Counted from the stretch's first letter, positions 26,622 to 35,690 are shown. The stretch is DNA of 37,835 nucleotides from an uncultured Verrucomicrobiota bacterium (GCA_903828255.1 CAIKLQ010000929.1:1-37835), one strand, 5' to 3'. Notes: generated by a model not told the origin, from the letters alone. Numbers and translations: made by a program.

Positions 26622-28566
26622 TCACGCCACCGCAGGCTAGCAGCGTTGTTTGGGCGAGAGCGTAATCTGCGCCGGTCAACTCCTGCACAATCCGGGTCGC
26701 ACGGTCGCGCAACTTTACGTTCGTCGGCACGACGTCCACCATCAGGTTGCTGGAAACTTTTCCCAACTGCACCATCGCCAGGGTGGTCAGGAGGTTCAGC
26801 ACCAGTTTGGTCGCCGCGCCGGCTTTCAAACGCGTGGAACCGGTCAAAACTTCCGGCCCGTGTTTCGGAATGATGCAGACGTCCGGGCGCATCGCGTGGG
26901 GAATGTTCAGGAACGGATTAAACGCGAGCAACACGGTTTTGGCCCGGCGCGCTTTGGCGGCCTGTAATGCGCCCCAAACGAACGGGGTGGTGCCGCTCGC
27001 CGCAATGCCGAACACGACGTCGCGCGCGGTCACGCCGCGAATTGCCACGGCGGTGGCTCCGGCGGGCGCGTCGTCCTCCGCGCCCTCGACGGGCTTCAAT
27101 AGCGCCGTCGGTCCACCTGCGAGGATGGCTTGCACCATGTCGGGCGAGGTGCGGAAAGTCACCGGACATTCGCTGGCATCGAGCACGCCGAGGCGTCCGC
27201 TTGTACCAGCGCCGACGTAGAAAAGGCGACCGCCTTGGCGGAAGGAGTTCACGATGAGCCGCAACGCGCGCTCGATTGGTCGTCGTTCCGCGAGTAGTGC
27301 GCTGTGAATTCGCGCGTCCTCTCGGATCATCAGTGTGATCCCATCCGCCAGCGATAGTTTGTCGAGGCGCAGCGAGCGCGGGTTGCGCTGCTCTGTGGGC
27401 GAGAGGCGGGTGGAGCGCACTGGCAGCACAGGTGGAGTGCCGAGCCCCGTCGCGGCTAGGCTGGCTTCTGTTTTGGAAACTTGCCGAGACGGTGCTCGCC
27501 GCTCCGGTTGCGGGGATGGTTCAGCGGTCTGGCGGGCCAACTCCACCGCGCCCCAAACGCTCTCGCGCTGAAGTGGTGTGACGCGGGCGGTGGGCCATTC
27601 CTGGCGGAGTCGCCTGGCCAGCAAGCGGGCGAAGCGCGGTTGCTTGAGCAGGACGCTGCCGGCCAGAACAAATTGGATGGGCGTCCCGTGTTTTGCCCGA
27701 CGATGTGCGCAAGTGAGAGCGTTCTCGGCTAGCGCACCGATGGCCGTGTCGAGAATTGTCGCTGCCAGGGAATCGCCTTTCGCCCACGCCGCGAAAACGT
27801 CGAGGGCGAGTTGCGCGACTTCTGGCTTGCTGGCGGCTTGCGCCCAGTTGATCAACTCCGTGGGCTCATTGAGTTGGAGTGCGTGCAACAGTTGGGCCCC
27901 CAGTTTCGGCCAGCTTCCTTTGCGGTCGAAATGAGCGACGATTGCTTTCAAAGCATCCAACCCGATCTGGTAGGCGCTGCCGTGGTCGCTGAGGACATGT
28001 CCCCAGCCGCCGATGAGCAGATCGTGGCCCCGGGTGGTTTTGGTGTAAACGCAAGAACCGGTACCGCTGACGATCAAGACCTGAGCGCCAGCGGGCAGGC
28101 GTTTTGGAGCTCGCGACTGTTGCGCGGGCAACTGCGCGGCGAGCAATGCGATTTCCAAATCGTTCGTGGCGTGGCACGAAACGCCCGGCCAGACGATGGC
28201 GGCGAGTTCGCGGACGCGTTGCGCGTCGGACTTGGCCCACGCGCCCGCCAGGCCGATGCCGAGGACGGTGGGTTTGGGCAATGCCTGCGCAAGGCTCTGA
28301 AACTGCGCGATGAGTTCCGCGTCCGACAGCAATTTCACATTCGACGGGCCGGACTCGATTCGGCGTATAAGTTCACCGCCAGCGTTGGCGGCCACGGCGA
28401 TGGTGTGCGTGCCGCCGCCATCAATGCCGAGATAAATGGCCGCTGAAGCAGGATCTGCCGAATTGTGTTTCACCGCGCGCAAAATGGGTGCCGGGCGCAG
28501 AGGCGTCAAGCGTGTCGTGCGAAACGGCTTGGTTGCCCGGGAAAATTTGACTATTTCTCTGCACAA
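26587..28566 (-). CDS. Fusion of BadF/BadG-type N-acetylhexosamine kinase (N-terminal) with N-acetylmuramic acid 6-phosphate etherase MurQ (C-terminal); true start may be downstream, e.g. GTG near 28473
   Basis: YLGIDGGGTHTIAVAANAGGELIRRIESGPSN, IVSGTGSCVYTKTTRGHDLLIGGWGHVLSDHGSAYQIG (kinase); LSPTEQRNPRSLRLDKLS, FYVGAGTSGRLGVLDASECPVTFRTSPDMVQAILAGG, FGIAASGTTPFVWGAL (MurQ). Confidence 0.9.
   Translation of the reverse strand: MCREIVKFSRATKPFRTTRLTPLRPAPILRAVKHNSADPASAAIYLGIDGGGTHTIAVAANAGGELIRRIESGPSNVKLLSDAELIAQFQSLAQALPKPTVLGIGLAGAWAKSDAQRVRELAAIVWPGVSCHATNDLEIALLAAQLPAQQSRAPKRLPAGAQVLIVSGTGSCVYTKTTRGHDLLIGGWGHVLSDHGSAYQIGLDALKAIVAHFDRKGSWPKLGAQLLHALQLNEPTELINWAQAASKPEVAQLALDVFAAWAKGDSLAATILDTAIGALAENALTCAHRRAKHGTPIQFVLAGSVLLKQPRFARLLARRLRQEWPTARVTPLQRESVWGAVELARQTAEPSPQPERRAPSRQVSKTEASLAATGLGTPPVLPVRSTRLSPTEQRNPRSLRLDKLSLADGITLMIREDARIHSALLAERRPIERALRLIVNSFRQGGRLFYVGAGTSGRLGVLDASECPVTFRTSPDMVQAILAGGPTALLKPVEGAEDDAPAGATAVAIRGVTARDVVFGIAASGTTPFVWGALQAAKARRAKTVLLAFNPFLNIPHAMRPDVCIIPKHGPEVLTGSTRLKAGAATKLVLNLLTTLAMVQLGKVSSNLMVDVVPTNVKLRDRATRIVQELTGADYALAQTTLLACGGVIKKAVARLRRR
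27434..27505 (-). repeat. 72-bp in-frame palindromic element, copy 2 (linker of the nagK-murQ fusion)
   Basis: On the coding strand GGAGCGGCGAGCACCGTCTCGGCAAGTTTC...GGCTCGGCACTCC; first 30 nt match the mnmE copy at 27/30, same total length, same reading frame. Confidence 0.85.
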
Positions 28567-28568
28567 AC

Positions 28569-28814
28569 ATGAATCAAACCGAACAGGAAATTTTGCAGAC
28601 GTTCATTGAATTGGACGCCTCGGTCAAAGGCCTGGCCAGCATTCAGCCCAAGCCGAATCTGTTGCCGCTGTTCGCCCGGCTCGATGAGTTAGCCGCTCAG
28701 CTTCCGCGCTCGACCGACCCGGAATTGCTGCATTTCCTCCAGCACAAGAGTTACGAGAAGGCCCGCGCTAAACTCGAAGGTCAACAAGCGGCGCACGGCT
28801 CGTGCAGGCGCTGA
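28569..28814 (+). CDS. Conserved small hypothetical protein upstream of mnmE
   Basis: 81-aa ORF, MNQTEQEILQTFIELDASVKGLASIQPKPNLLPLFARLDELAAQLPRSTDPELLHFLQHKSYEKARAKLEG; no competing ORF, co-directional with mnmE. Confidence 0.65.
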   Translation: MNQTEQEILQTFIELDASVKGLASIQPKPNLLPLFARLDELAAQLPRSTDPELLHFLQHKSYEKARAKLEGQQAAHGSCRR

Positions 28815-28841
28815 CAACTCCTCGCACCTGGCCCTTTCCGC

Positions 28842-30272
28842 ATGTTCGACGACACCATTGCCGCGATGGCCACGCCCCTGGGCGAAGGCGGGTTGGCCGT
28901 AATTCGCCTTTCCGGCACGCAGGCGCTGACGGTGGCGGATCGGTGCTTCACGCCGGTCGGGAAGAACTCCCGCAAACCCAGCGAAGCCGCAAGCCACACG
29001 ATCCAGTACGGAAAAATCATGCGCGCCGGGCGGCAGGTGGACGAAGTGTTGTGCGCTGTAATGCGCGCCCCGCGGACCTACACGCGCGAAGATGTGGTGG
29101 AGATTAATTGTCACGGCGGCATCCTCTGCTCCAAGACGGTGCTCGATACTGTGATCGAGAATGGCGCGCGACTCGCTGCGCCCGGCGAGTTCACCCAGCG
29201 CGCCTTCCTCAACGGCCGGCTCGACCTCACGCAGGCGGAGGCGGTGCTGGACCTGATTCATTCGCGCACCGAACTCGCGCTGGCCGCAGCGAATGAACAA
29301 CTCGCGGGAAAACTGGGCCAGCGCATTAACGATTTGCGCGACGACCTCATGGCAACGCTCGCGCACCTCGAGGCCTACCTTGATTTCCCGGACGAGGACA
29401 TCCCGCCAGCCACGCGGGAGGAACTGGAAGAAAAGTTAGAGCGCGGCATCGCGTTCATGGACGAATTGCTGCGCACGGCGAACGAGGGGCAGATTTTGCG
29501 GCGCGGCATCCGGGCGGCGATTGTGGGTCGGCCGAACGCGGGGAAGTCCAGTTTGCTCAACCAATTGCTCGGCCACAATCGCGCCATCGTCTCCGCCATC
29601 CCCGGCACGACGCGCGATACGATTGAAGAAACGGCAAACATCCGCGGCCTGCCGGTGGTGTTCATTGACACGGCGGGATTGCGCGAAGCGCATGACGAAC
29701 TGGAACTGGAAGGGATCCGCCGCAGTCGCGAATCGCTGGCGCGGGCGGAATTTGTTTTGCAGGTGCTGGATGCTTCCGAACCGCTGACGGCGGCGGATGA
29801 ACAGTATCTGGCGGAGTTCGGCGGCAAGAAACGGATCTTCGTGCGGAACAAAGTGGATTTGCCTCAGCAGTGGAGCGCGCAGGAATTGGAGCGCCGAGCA
29901 CCGTCTCGGCCCGTTTCTGGTAACGAACCCCAACGCGCGGATTCAGAGGTCGGCGCTCCGAGCATTGACGTTTGTTGCACGACGGGGCAGGGGATCGAAG
30001 CTCTCAAGGATGCCATCAAGGCGCTCGTGTGGTCCGGCGAGATCAAGTCCGAGATGTTGCAGGTGATGATCAACTCGCGCCATCAAGATGCGTTGCGGCG
30101 GGCGCGTGAAGCCGGCGTTATCGCGCTGGAGGCGTTGCGCGCGGATTTGGCCCTCGACCTGGTCGCCTCGGATTTGCACATAGCGGTGAATGCCGTGGGC
30201 GAAGTCGTGGGCAAGACGGCGACGGAGGATTTGCTGGATTCAATCTTCCGCCAGTTCTGCATTGGGAAATGA
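28842..30272 (+). CDS. mnmE: tRNA uridine-5-carboxymethylaminomethyl(34) synthesis GTPase MnmE
   Basis: MFDDTIAAMATPLGEGGLAVIRLSG, GRPNAGKSSLLNQLLGHNRAIVSAIPGTTRDTIEE, DTAGLRE, NKVDL, C-terminal FCIGK. Confidence 0.97.
   Translation: MFDDTIAAMATPLGEGGLAVIRLSGTQALTVADRCFTPVGKNSRKPSEAASHTIQYGKIMRAGRQVDEVLCAVMRAPRTYTREDVVEINCHGGILCSKTVLDTVIENGARLAAPGEFTQRAFLNGRLDLTQAEAVLDLIHSRTELALAAANEQLAGKLGQRINDLRDDLMATLAHLEAYLDFPDEDIPPATREELEEKLERGIAFMDELLRTANEGQILRRGIRAAIVGRPNAGKSSLLNQLLGHNRAIVSAIPGTTRDTIEETANIRGLPVVFIDTAGLREAHDELELEGIRRSRESLARAEFVLQVLDASEPLTAADEQYLAEFGGKKRIFVRNKVDLPQQWSAQELERRAPSRPVSGNEPQRADSEVGAPSIDVCCTTGQGIEALKDAIKALVWSGEIKSEMLQVMINSRHQDALRRAREAGVIALEALRADLALDLVASDLHIAVNAVGEVVGKTATEDLLDSIFRQFCIGK
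29888..29959 (+). repeat. 72-bp in-frame palindromic element, copy 1 (inside the mnmE G domain)
   Basis: GGAGCGCCGA...TCGGCGCTCC perfect 10-bp terminal inverted repeat; encodes ERRAPSRPVSGNEPQRADSEVGAP between the NKVDL (G4) motif and the G5 region. Confidence 0.88.
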
Positions 30273-30342
30273 GTTGGAGTTCAAGCTTTAGCTTGTCGCG
30301 GGAAGATGGTTTTGTGGAACGATCTGAAGCTTGAACTCCAAC
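30273..30342 (+). repeat. 19-bp-arm hairpin immediately after the mnmE stop
   Basis: GTTGGAGTTCAAGCTTTAG ... CTGAAGCTTGAACTCCAAC; 18 Watson-Crick plus one U-G pair on + strand RNA. Confidence 0.8.
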
Positions 30343-30343
30343 G

Positions 30344-30375
30344 AAAAAACGCCCCGAGCCGAAGCCCGGGGCGTT
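30344..30375 (-). terminator. Rho-independent terminator for the mre-rod-rng operon
   Basis: Minus strand AACGCCCCGGGC-TTCG-GCTCGGGGCGTTTTTT: 12-bp stem, UUCG tetraloop and T-tract, just after the rng stop. Confidence 0.92.
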
Positions 30376-30393
30376 GGATATTTCAAACCGATC

Positions 30394-32364
30394 TCAACTG
30401 CCAACGCTCGCCAGCTCTTCGTTGGTCGTCACGTTTTGAATCTTGAACTGCTCGGCGTGCATGGCCGGGTCGGCGCGGAAGGAGAGTTTGCCGAAGTAGC
30501 GTTTCTCCATTGCAATGAGGTGCTTTTCATCCTCGGTGCGGAGCCGTTCCAGCACGTTCGGGTGAACCACGATGCGGAGCTCGAAGTCGTTCTCATCGCG
30601 CTGGCGTTTCTTGAGGATTTCCTGGAGCTTGCGCTGAATCTCGACGCTCATGGTGAGGGAACTCTTCACCTTGGCGCGGCCCTGGCAATACGGGCAATCG
30701 TCATACACCGCGGCGCGCACGCTTTCGGTGTGACGCTGGCGGGTCATTTCCATCAGGCCGAGTTGGGAGATCGGCAGGATGTGGGTCTTGGCCTTGTCGC
30801 GGCGCAGACCTTCCTTGACGCGGGTGTAAACCTGCTGCTGGTCGCGGCGGGATTTCATGTCAATGAAGTCGAGCACGATCAAACCGCCCATGTTGCGGAG
30901 GCGCAACTGCCGGCAGATTTCGTCGCCGGCTTCGAGGTTGACCTTGAGGATGGATTGCTCCTGATCTTTGCCGCCTTTGTGGCGGCCAGTGTTCACGTCA
31001 ATCGCCACGAGGGCCTCCGTTTCGTCAATCACGATGTAGCCCCCGCTCTTGAGATGCACCTGGCGCGCGAAGGCGTTCTCCAGTTGTTTCGAGATGCTGA
31101 ACCGGTCGAAGATCGGCTGGGCATCGGTGTAATACTTGATTTTGCTGACGGAACGCTTGGAGATTTTGGAAATCATCTCGCGCATGCGGTCGTAGGCTTT
31201 TTGACTGTCCACGACGATGCGCTCCACGTCTTCGGTGAGGAAGTCGCGCACCGTTCGCTCGATGAGGTCCGGCTCCTGGAAGACACAGGTGGCCATGCCC
31301 TGGGATTTGATGCGTTCCTGGATGCCGTGCCATTCTTCCAGCAACAAGGCGAGGTCGCGCACGAAGTAACGCTTTTGCTGGCCCTCGCCGGCGGTGCGCA
31401 TGATGACGCCCATACCGTCGGGGAGCGAAAGTTCCCGGAGAATTTTTTTCAAGTTCTTCCGCTCCTCCTGACTCTCGATCTTGCGCGAAATACCGCTTTG
31501 ATCCGAGTTCGGTAGCAGCACGAGGTAGCGGCCGGGTAGCACGACGTTGGTCGTGATGCGCGGGCCTTTGGTGCTGATGGGACCTTTGGTGACCTGCACG
31601 ATGATATCGCTGCCGGGCGGATAGACGCGCGGGATGTCCTTTTGCGTGATCTTCGGACGGTCGCGGCGTTTGGCGCCTTCGCGCTCGACGATTTCCACGC
31701 CGCTGTCGAACTGGTTGGGAATGATGTCCCAGTAATGCAGGAAGGCATTTTTCTCGAAGCCGATGTCCACGAAGGCGGCTTTCAAACCGTCTTCGAGATT
31801 GCGCACGCGGCCCTTGAAGATGCTGCCCACGAGGCGTTCCTCGGTGGTGCGCTCGATGTTGAATTCCTCCAACTTGCCGTCTTCGAGCACGCCGACGCGC
31901 GTTTCGAGCGTCTCGGCGTTGATGATGACTTCCTTGTGGAGTTTCTTGACCGGGCGGATGAGGCGTTGCACGCGTTTGACGAGATTGCTGGCGGCGACTT
32001 TGATTGTTTCCACGAGGCCCTTGGGCTGTTCGGGCACGGTGACGGGCTTGAATGTTTTTTCCTCCTCCACTTGGGCGGGGGTTTGCAGGTTGGGTTCGCG
32101 AAACTCGCGTTTCGCTTCCGGTGTGGCGGGCGCGGCTTCTGGCTGGCCTTCCGCCGGCAAACCGGCGGCGATGTTTTCGGCGCGTTCGATCTCGCTCTGG
32201 TGGCGGCGCTCGAATAATCGCTCGGGGCCACCGACCGTCTGGCCGATGACCTCGGCCCGGGCTTGGGTAGCGTCGTGGTCCGCTTTTTGCGGACCTTGAC
32301 CGAGACCTCCGCTGGGGCGGAAGCGCATGCCGCGGCGGCGGCGGCCAAAGTTTCTGTCACTCAT
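30394..32364 (-). CDS. rng: Rne/Rng family ribonuclease
   Basis: EVIINAETLETRVGVLEDGKLEEFNIERTTEERLVGSIFKGRVRNLEDGLKAAFVDIGFEKNAFLHYWDI (S1-like), IVIDETEALVAIDVNTGRHKGGKDQEQSILKVNLEA, GGLIVLDFIDMKSRRDQ. Confidence 0.93.
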   Translation of the reverse strand: MSDRNFGRRRRGMRFRPSGGLGQGPQKADHDATQARAEVIGQTVGGPERLFERRHQSEIERAENIAAGLPAEGQPEAAPATPEAKREFREPNLQTPAQVEEEKTFKPVTVPEQPKGLVETIKVAASNLVKRVQRLIRPVKKLHKEVIINAETLETRVGVLEDGKLEEFNIERTTEERLVGSIFKGRVRNLEDGLKAAFVDIGFEKNAFLHYWDIIPNQFDSGVEIVEREGAKRRDRPKITQKDIPRVYPPGSDIIVQVTKGPISTKGPRITTNVVLPGRYLVLLPNSDQSGISRKIESQEERKNLKKILRELSLPDGMGVIMRTAGEGQQKRYFVRDLALLLEEWHGIQERIKSQGMATCVFQEPDLIERTVRDFLTEDVERIVVDSQKAYDRMREMISKISKRSVSKIKYYTDAQPIFDRFSISKQLENAFARQVHLKSGGYIVIDETEALVAIDVNTGRHKGGKDQEQSILKVNLEAGDEICRQLRLRNMGGLIVLDFIDMKSRRDQQQVYTRVKEGLRRDKAKTHILPISQLGLMEMTRQRHTESVRAAVYDDCPYCQGRAKVKSSLTMSVEIQRKLQEILKKRQRDENDFELRIVVHPNVLERLRTEDEKHLIAMEKRYFGKLSFRADPAMHAEQFKIQNVTTNEELASVGS

Positions 32365-32368
32365 ATAT

Positions 32369-33583
32369 TTAGTATCCTCTTCGATTCAGGTGAATGTTTT
32401 GTAACCAGCCCATGGCGATCAACGAGCCTAGCACTGAAGACCCGCCGTAAGATAACAGCGGCAGTGGCACGCCCGTCACAGGCATTAACCGGATGTTCAT
32501 GCCGATATTGATGAACACGTGACTGAACAGGAGCGTGACTACGCCCACCGCCAGCACTTTCCCCAGGCGATCGCGCGCCTGGCCGGCGATCCTCAGTCCG
32601 GTGAAGAGGACCACCGCATACAGCGTGAGCACCGCCACGCTGCCAACGAACCCCTTCTCCTCGGCAATGACAGAGAATATGAAGTCGTTGTGCGCCACAG
32701 AACGGGGCAGGAAACCCAGAGACTTCTGGGTGCCTTCGCCCCAACCTTTCCCGGTCAGGCCTCCGGAGCCGACCGAGATCAACGCCTGCCGGACGTTCAT
32801 GGAATCGTCCATTTGTTTTAGCCGCAGGCGTTTCAGCTCCTCCTTCGTGGCATTGGGCGGAGCAAAATTGGTGTAGTCGCGACCGAAATAAACCAGCAAG
32901 CGGTCGCGTTGATAGGAATGAAGGGGAATTCGCCAGTGGTCATTCTTCACAAACAAAATGTTCGCGAGACACAAGGCGGCCACCACCCCGCCCAGGCCGA
33001 GCAAGCGCAACAGATACTTTCGCGGCGTGCCGGCGACAAACATCATGGCAAAGCCCGTCGGGACCAGCACGAGCGCCGAACCGAGATCGGGTTCTTTCAT
33101 GATGAGCAGAAACGGCAGCACCAGCATCCCGAGCGGTTTCCAGAAATTGATGCCGAGGCGCAGTTCGTCGGCAGGACGGCTGAGAAAACTGCCGAGCGCC
33201 AAAATGAAACCGAGCTTGGCGAACTCCGACGGTTGCAGGCTGAAGAATCCCAAATCAAACCAGCGGCGCGCGTTGTATCGCACCGTGCCGAACAGGAGCA
33301 CCAGCACCAGCAGCACGATCGTTACCCAGTAAATCACAAACGCCCAGCGCGTGATGGTGTGGTAGTCCACAAAGCAGAGCGCCGCCGCCGCCCCCAAGCC
33401 ACAGCTATACCAGAAAGCCTGTCGCAACCAGAGTTGCTTGAGCGCTGGCACGAGGGCGGCGGATTCGCTCGCGAATGTGGCGCTGTGAACGAACGCGATC
33501 CCCATGAGCATCAGGCCCCCGATGGCGACTATCTGCAACCGATCCAGCCGGGGCGCGTTTTCGTTGAGGTTGACGGCGTTCAT
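32369..33583 (-). CDS. rodA: Rod shape-determining protein RodA (FtsW/RodA/SpoVE family)
   Basis: Polytopic SEDS protein: NARRWFDLGFFSLQPSEFAKLGFILALGSFL, LVLVPTGFAMMFVAGTPRKYL, VPLPLLSYGGSSVLGSLIAMGWLQNI; start at MNAVNLNENAP, ATGA overlap with mrdA. Confidence 0.93.
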   Translation of the reverse strand: MNAVNLNENAPRLDRLQIVAIGGLMLMGIAFVHSATFASESAALVPALKQLWLRQAFWYSCGLGAAAALCFVDYHTITRWAFVIYWVTIVLLVLVLLFGTVRYNARRWFDLGFFSLQPSEFAKLGFILALGSFLSRPADELRLGINFWKPLGMLVLPFLLIMKEPDLGSALVLVPTGFAMMFVAGTPRKYLLRLLGLGGVVAALCLANILFVKNDHWRIPLHSYQRDRLLVYFGRDYTNFAPPNATKEELKRLRLKQMDDSMNVRQALISVGSGGLTGKGWGEGTQKSLGFLPRSVAHNDFIFSVIAEEKGFVGSVAVLTLYAVVLFTGLRIAGQARDRLGKVLAVGVVTLLFSHVFINIGMNIRLMPVTGVPLPLLSYGGSSVLGSLIAMGWLQNIHLNRRGY

Positions 33584-35598
33584 TGCGTGGAGGTCAACGC
33601 GGGGCGACCGCCGCCGGGTTGGCCCAAGTTGAAAAGCTCCTGGTAAATCTCGCGCGCAACCGGCGCGCAAGTGCCGCCGCCTGACGCGCCATCTTCGACC
33701 ATGACCACCACGGCGTAGCGCGCTGGCGCCTCGTAGGGCGCAAAGGAAATAAACCAGGTGGTGTTGTGCTTCGTGCCATGCACCATGCGGGCCGCCGTGC
33801 CGGTCTTGCCGCAGATGCGCAAGCCTTCGACGCGTGCATGTTTGCCCGTGCCTTCATTCACATCCTCGGTTTCGGCCACCATCGCGTCGCGCAAGGTTTG
33901 CAGATGGCGCGGGTTGACGCCCAGATGGTCGCGCACCCGGCTGGCGGGAAAAAGCGTCGGCGCCTCGGTGCTCATCGAATCCTGCGGTTCCAGCCGGCTG
34001 ACGAGTCGAGGCCACAAAACTTTTCCGCCGTTGGCGAGCGCGCTGGTGAGCACCGCCATTTGCAGCGGCGTCACGTCCACTTTGCCCTGACCGATGCTGA
34101 TGAGGGCGGTATCGCCTCCCTTCCAGCCTGCTCGGAGAGTTGCGGTATCGGGGAAGTGGCCGGTGCCTTCCTGCCGCAATGGAAGTTCGGTCGGTTCGCC
34201 GAGGTGCAAGCGATGGGCGAGCTCCACCACCCGCGGAAAAACTCCCGGACGCAAGCCGGTGTGAATGAAATAGGAGTTGCTGGAACGCACGATGGCGCGG
34301 CGCAAGTCGTACGGGCCGGCGTCAGCGGTGTCGCGGAACTTCTGGTTGCCGACGAAATACGCGCCTTTCGGCGCCGCCGCGGGATCGGGTTCGACCTGAA
34401 AGGTTTCATGCGGGTTCAAGCCGTTTTCCAACGCGGCGAGCGCGACCACGGTTTTGAAGGTCGAGCCGGGCTGATACACCTCGCGCGTGGCGCGATTTTT
34501 CTGCAAGCCGGAGGTTTCATCCGTCCATTTTGCGTATTCGCCCGGCGGAAATCCCGTGATGAAATAACTCGGGTCAGATGCCGGGGAGGAAGCGAGCGCC
34601 AGGATGTCGCCCGACTCGACTTCCATGACGACCGCCGCGCCGAAACGTCCCGGGCCGATTTTCTGGCGCAACGCCACTTCAGCCCGGCGTTGAATCCTCA
34701 GATCCAAAGTGAGCACGACGTTGTGGCCAGCTTCGGCAGGGCTGGTGATGCTTTCCGTTTGGCGGTAGCCACGGTTGTTGACGATCACCGATTTCGTGCC
34801 GGCTCGTCCGCAGAGATCTTCATCGAACCCGGCTTCGATCCCTACGACGCCGCGAAAATCCGGCAGGCGATAGGAAAACGTCGCGTCTTCACCGTCCGAG
34901 AAACGATCGTCGTCGCGTCGCAAGTAACCGAGCACGTGCGCCGCCGTGTTGCTGAAGGGATAGTAGCGCGTGGACTGGATTTCCAAGTCGGCGGCGATGT
35001 TGCCGGAGAGCTTCTCTTGAAAGCGAGCCATGTCCGTCATGGAAGCGTTCTTGAGGATTGGGTAGGGCAGGGCGAGGCGGTTGGTGTAGTGGCGGATGAA
35101 GTCATTCGTGTCAAACGGCAACCGGGGCAGGTCCAGGCCGCGCGCGAGTTCCTGGACCAGGTTGTTCATGACCGAGAAGCGAGCCTGCCATTCGATGGGG
35201 CGGTATTCTTCGGGCTTGAGCTTGACGGGTTTTACTGAGGCGCTCAAACCGAGCCAGCGCTTCCAGAAGGGCGCCGCAGTGGCCACGGTGTTGGTGGGCC
35301 GGATGCGCAGGTATTCCTTCTTGAACGAGTCGCTCAAGTCTTCGAGATAAACGCTGATGTTGAACTTGGCGCGGTTTTCGGCGAGCACCGCGCCGTTCCG
35401 GTCTAGAATTTTCCCGCGCACGGACGGCAAGCGCAGGGTGCGGGAGGATTGCGTTTCCGAACTCGTGCGGTAGTCACGGGCACGGACCACTTGCACCCAC
35501 CACAACCCCGCCGACAACAGCGCCAGCCCGGAAAAAATGACGATCGCCAGCAACTGGAGTTGCGCGTCGTTCTTTTTCAGTTGGTCGAAAACGAGCAT
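33580..35598 (-). CDS. mrdA: Penicillin-binding protein 2 (peptidoglycan DD-transpeptidase)
   Basis: NRGYRQTESITSPAEAGHNVVLTLD, QPGSTFKTVVALAALE, RSSNSYFIHTGLRPG, CGKTGTAARMVHGTKHNTTWFISFAPYEAPARYAVVVMVEDG. Confidence 0.93.
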   Translation of the reverse strand: MLVFDQLKKNDAQLQLLAIVIFSGLALLSAGLWWVQVVRARDYRTSSETQSSRTLRLPSVRGKILDRNGAVLAENRAKFNISVYLEDLSDSFKKEYLRIRPTNTVATAAPFWKRWLGLSASVKPVKLKPEEYRPIEWQARFSVMNNLVQELARGLDLPRLPFDTNDFIRHYTNRLALPYPILKNASMTDMARFQEKLSGNIAADLEIQSTRYYPFSNTAAHVLGYLRRDDDRFSDGEDATFSYRLPDFRGVVGIEAGFDEDLCGRAGTKSVIVNNRGYRQTESITSPAEAGHNVVLTLDLRIQRRAEVALRQKIGPGRFGAAVVMEVESGDILALASSPASDPSYFITGFPPGEYAKWTDETSGLQKNRATREVYQPGSTFKTVVALAALENGLNPHETFQVEPDPAAAPKGAYFVGNQKFRDTADAGPYDLRRAIVRSSNSYFIHTGLRPGVFPRVVELAHRLHLGEPTELPLRQEGTGHFPDTATLRAGWKGGDTALISIGQGKVDVTPLQMAVLTSALANGGKVLWPRLVSRLEPQDSMSTEAPTLFPASRVRDHLGVNPRHLQTLRDAMVAETEDVNEGTGKHARVEGLRICGKTGTAARMVHGTKHNTTWFISFAPYEAPARYAVVVMVEDGASGGGTCAPVAREIYQELFNLGQPGGGRPALTSTQ

Positions 35599-35599
35599 G

Positions 35600-35690
35600 T
35601 CAGTCGCGGGACTGGTGTCTGGAGTGTAAAGTCGTGAGCGCGCCGAACCGGTTCAGCGACTCCAGACTCCAGGCTTTAGGCTTTAGACTC
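35600..35690. repeat. Word-type imperfect hairpin filling the mreD-mrdA spacer
   Basis: Arm 1 CAGTCGCGGGACTGGTGTCTGGAGTGTAAAGTCG; arm 2 CGACTCCAGACTCCAGGCTTTAGGCTTTAGACTC. Confidence 0.7.

Noticed and set aside
30331-31515. 394-aa + strand ORF opposite rng
   Set aside because: Antisense shadow ORF; it also runs through the rng terminator.
33766-35238. 490-aa + strand ORF opposite mrdA
   Set aside because: Antisense shadow of PBP2 without recognisable domains.
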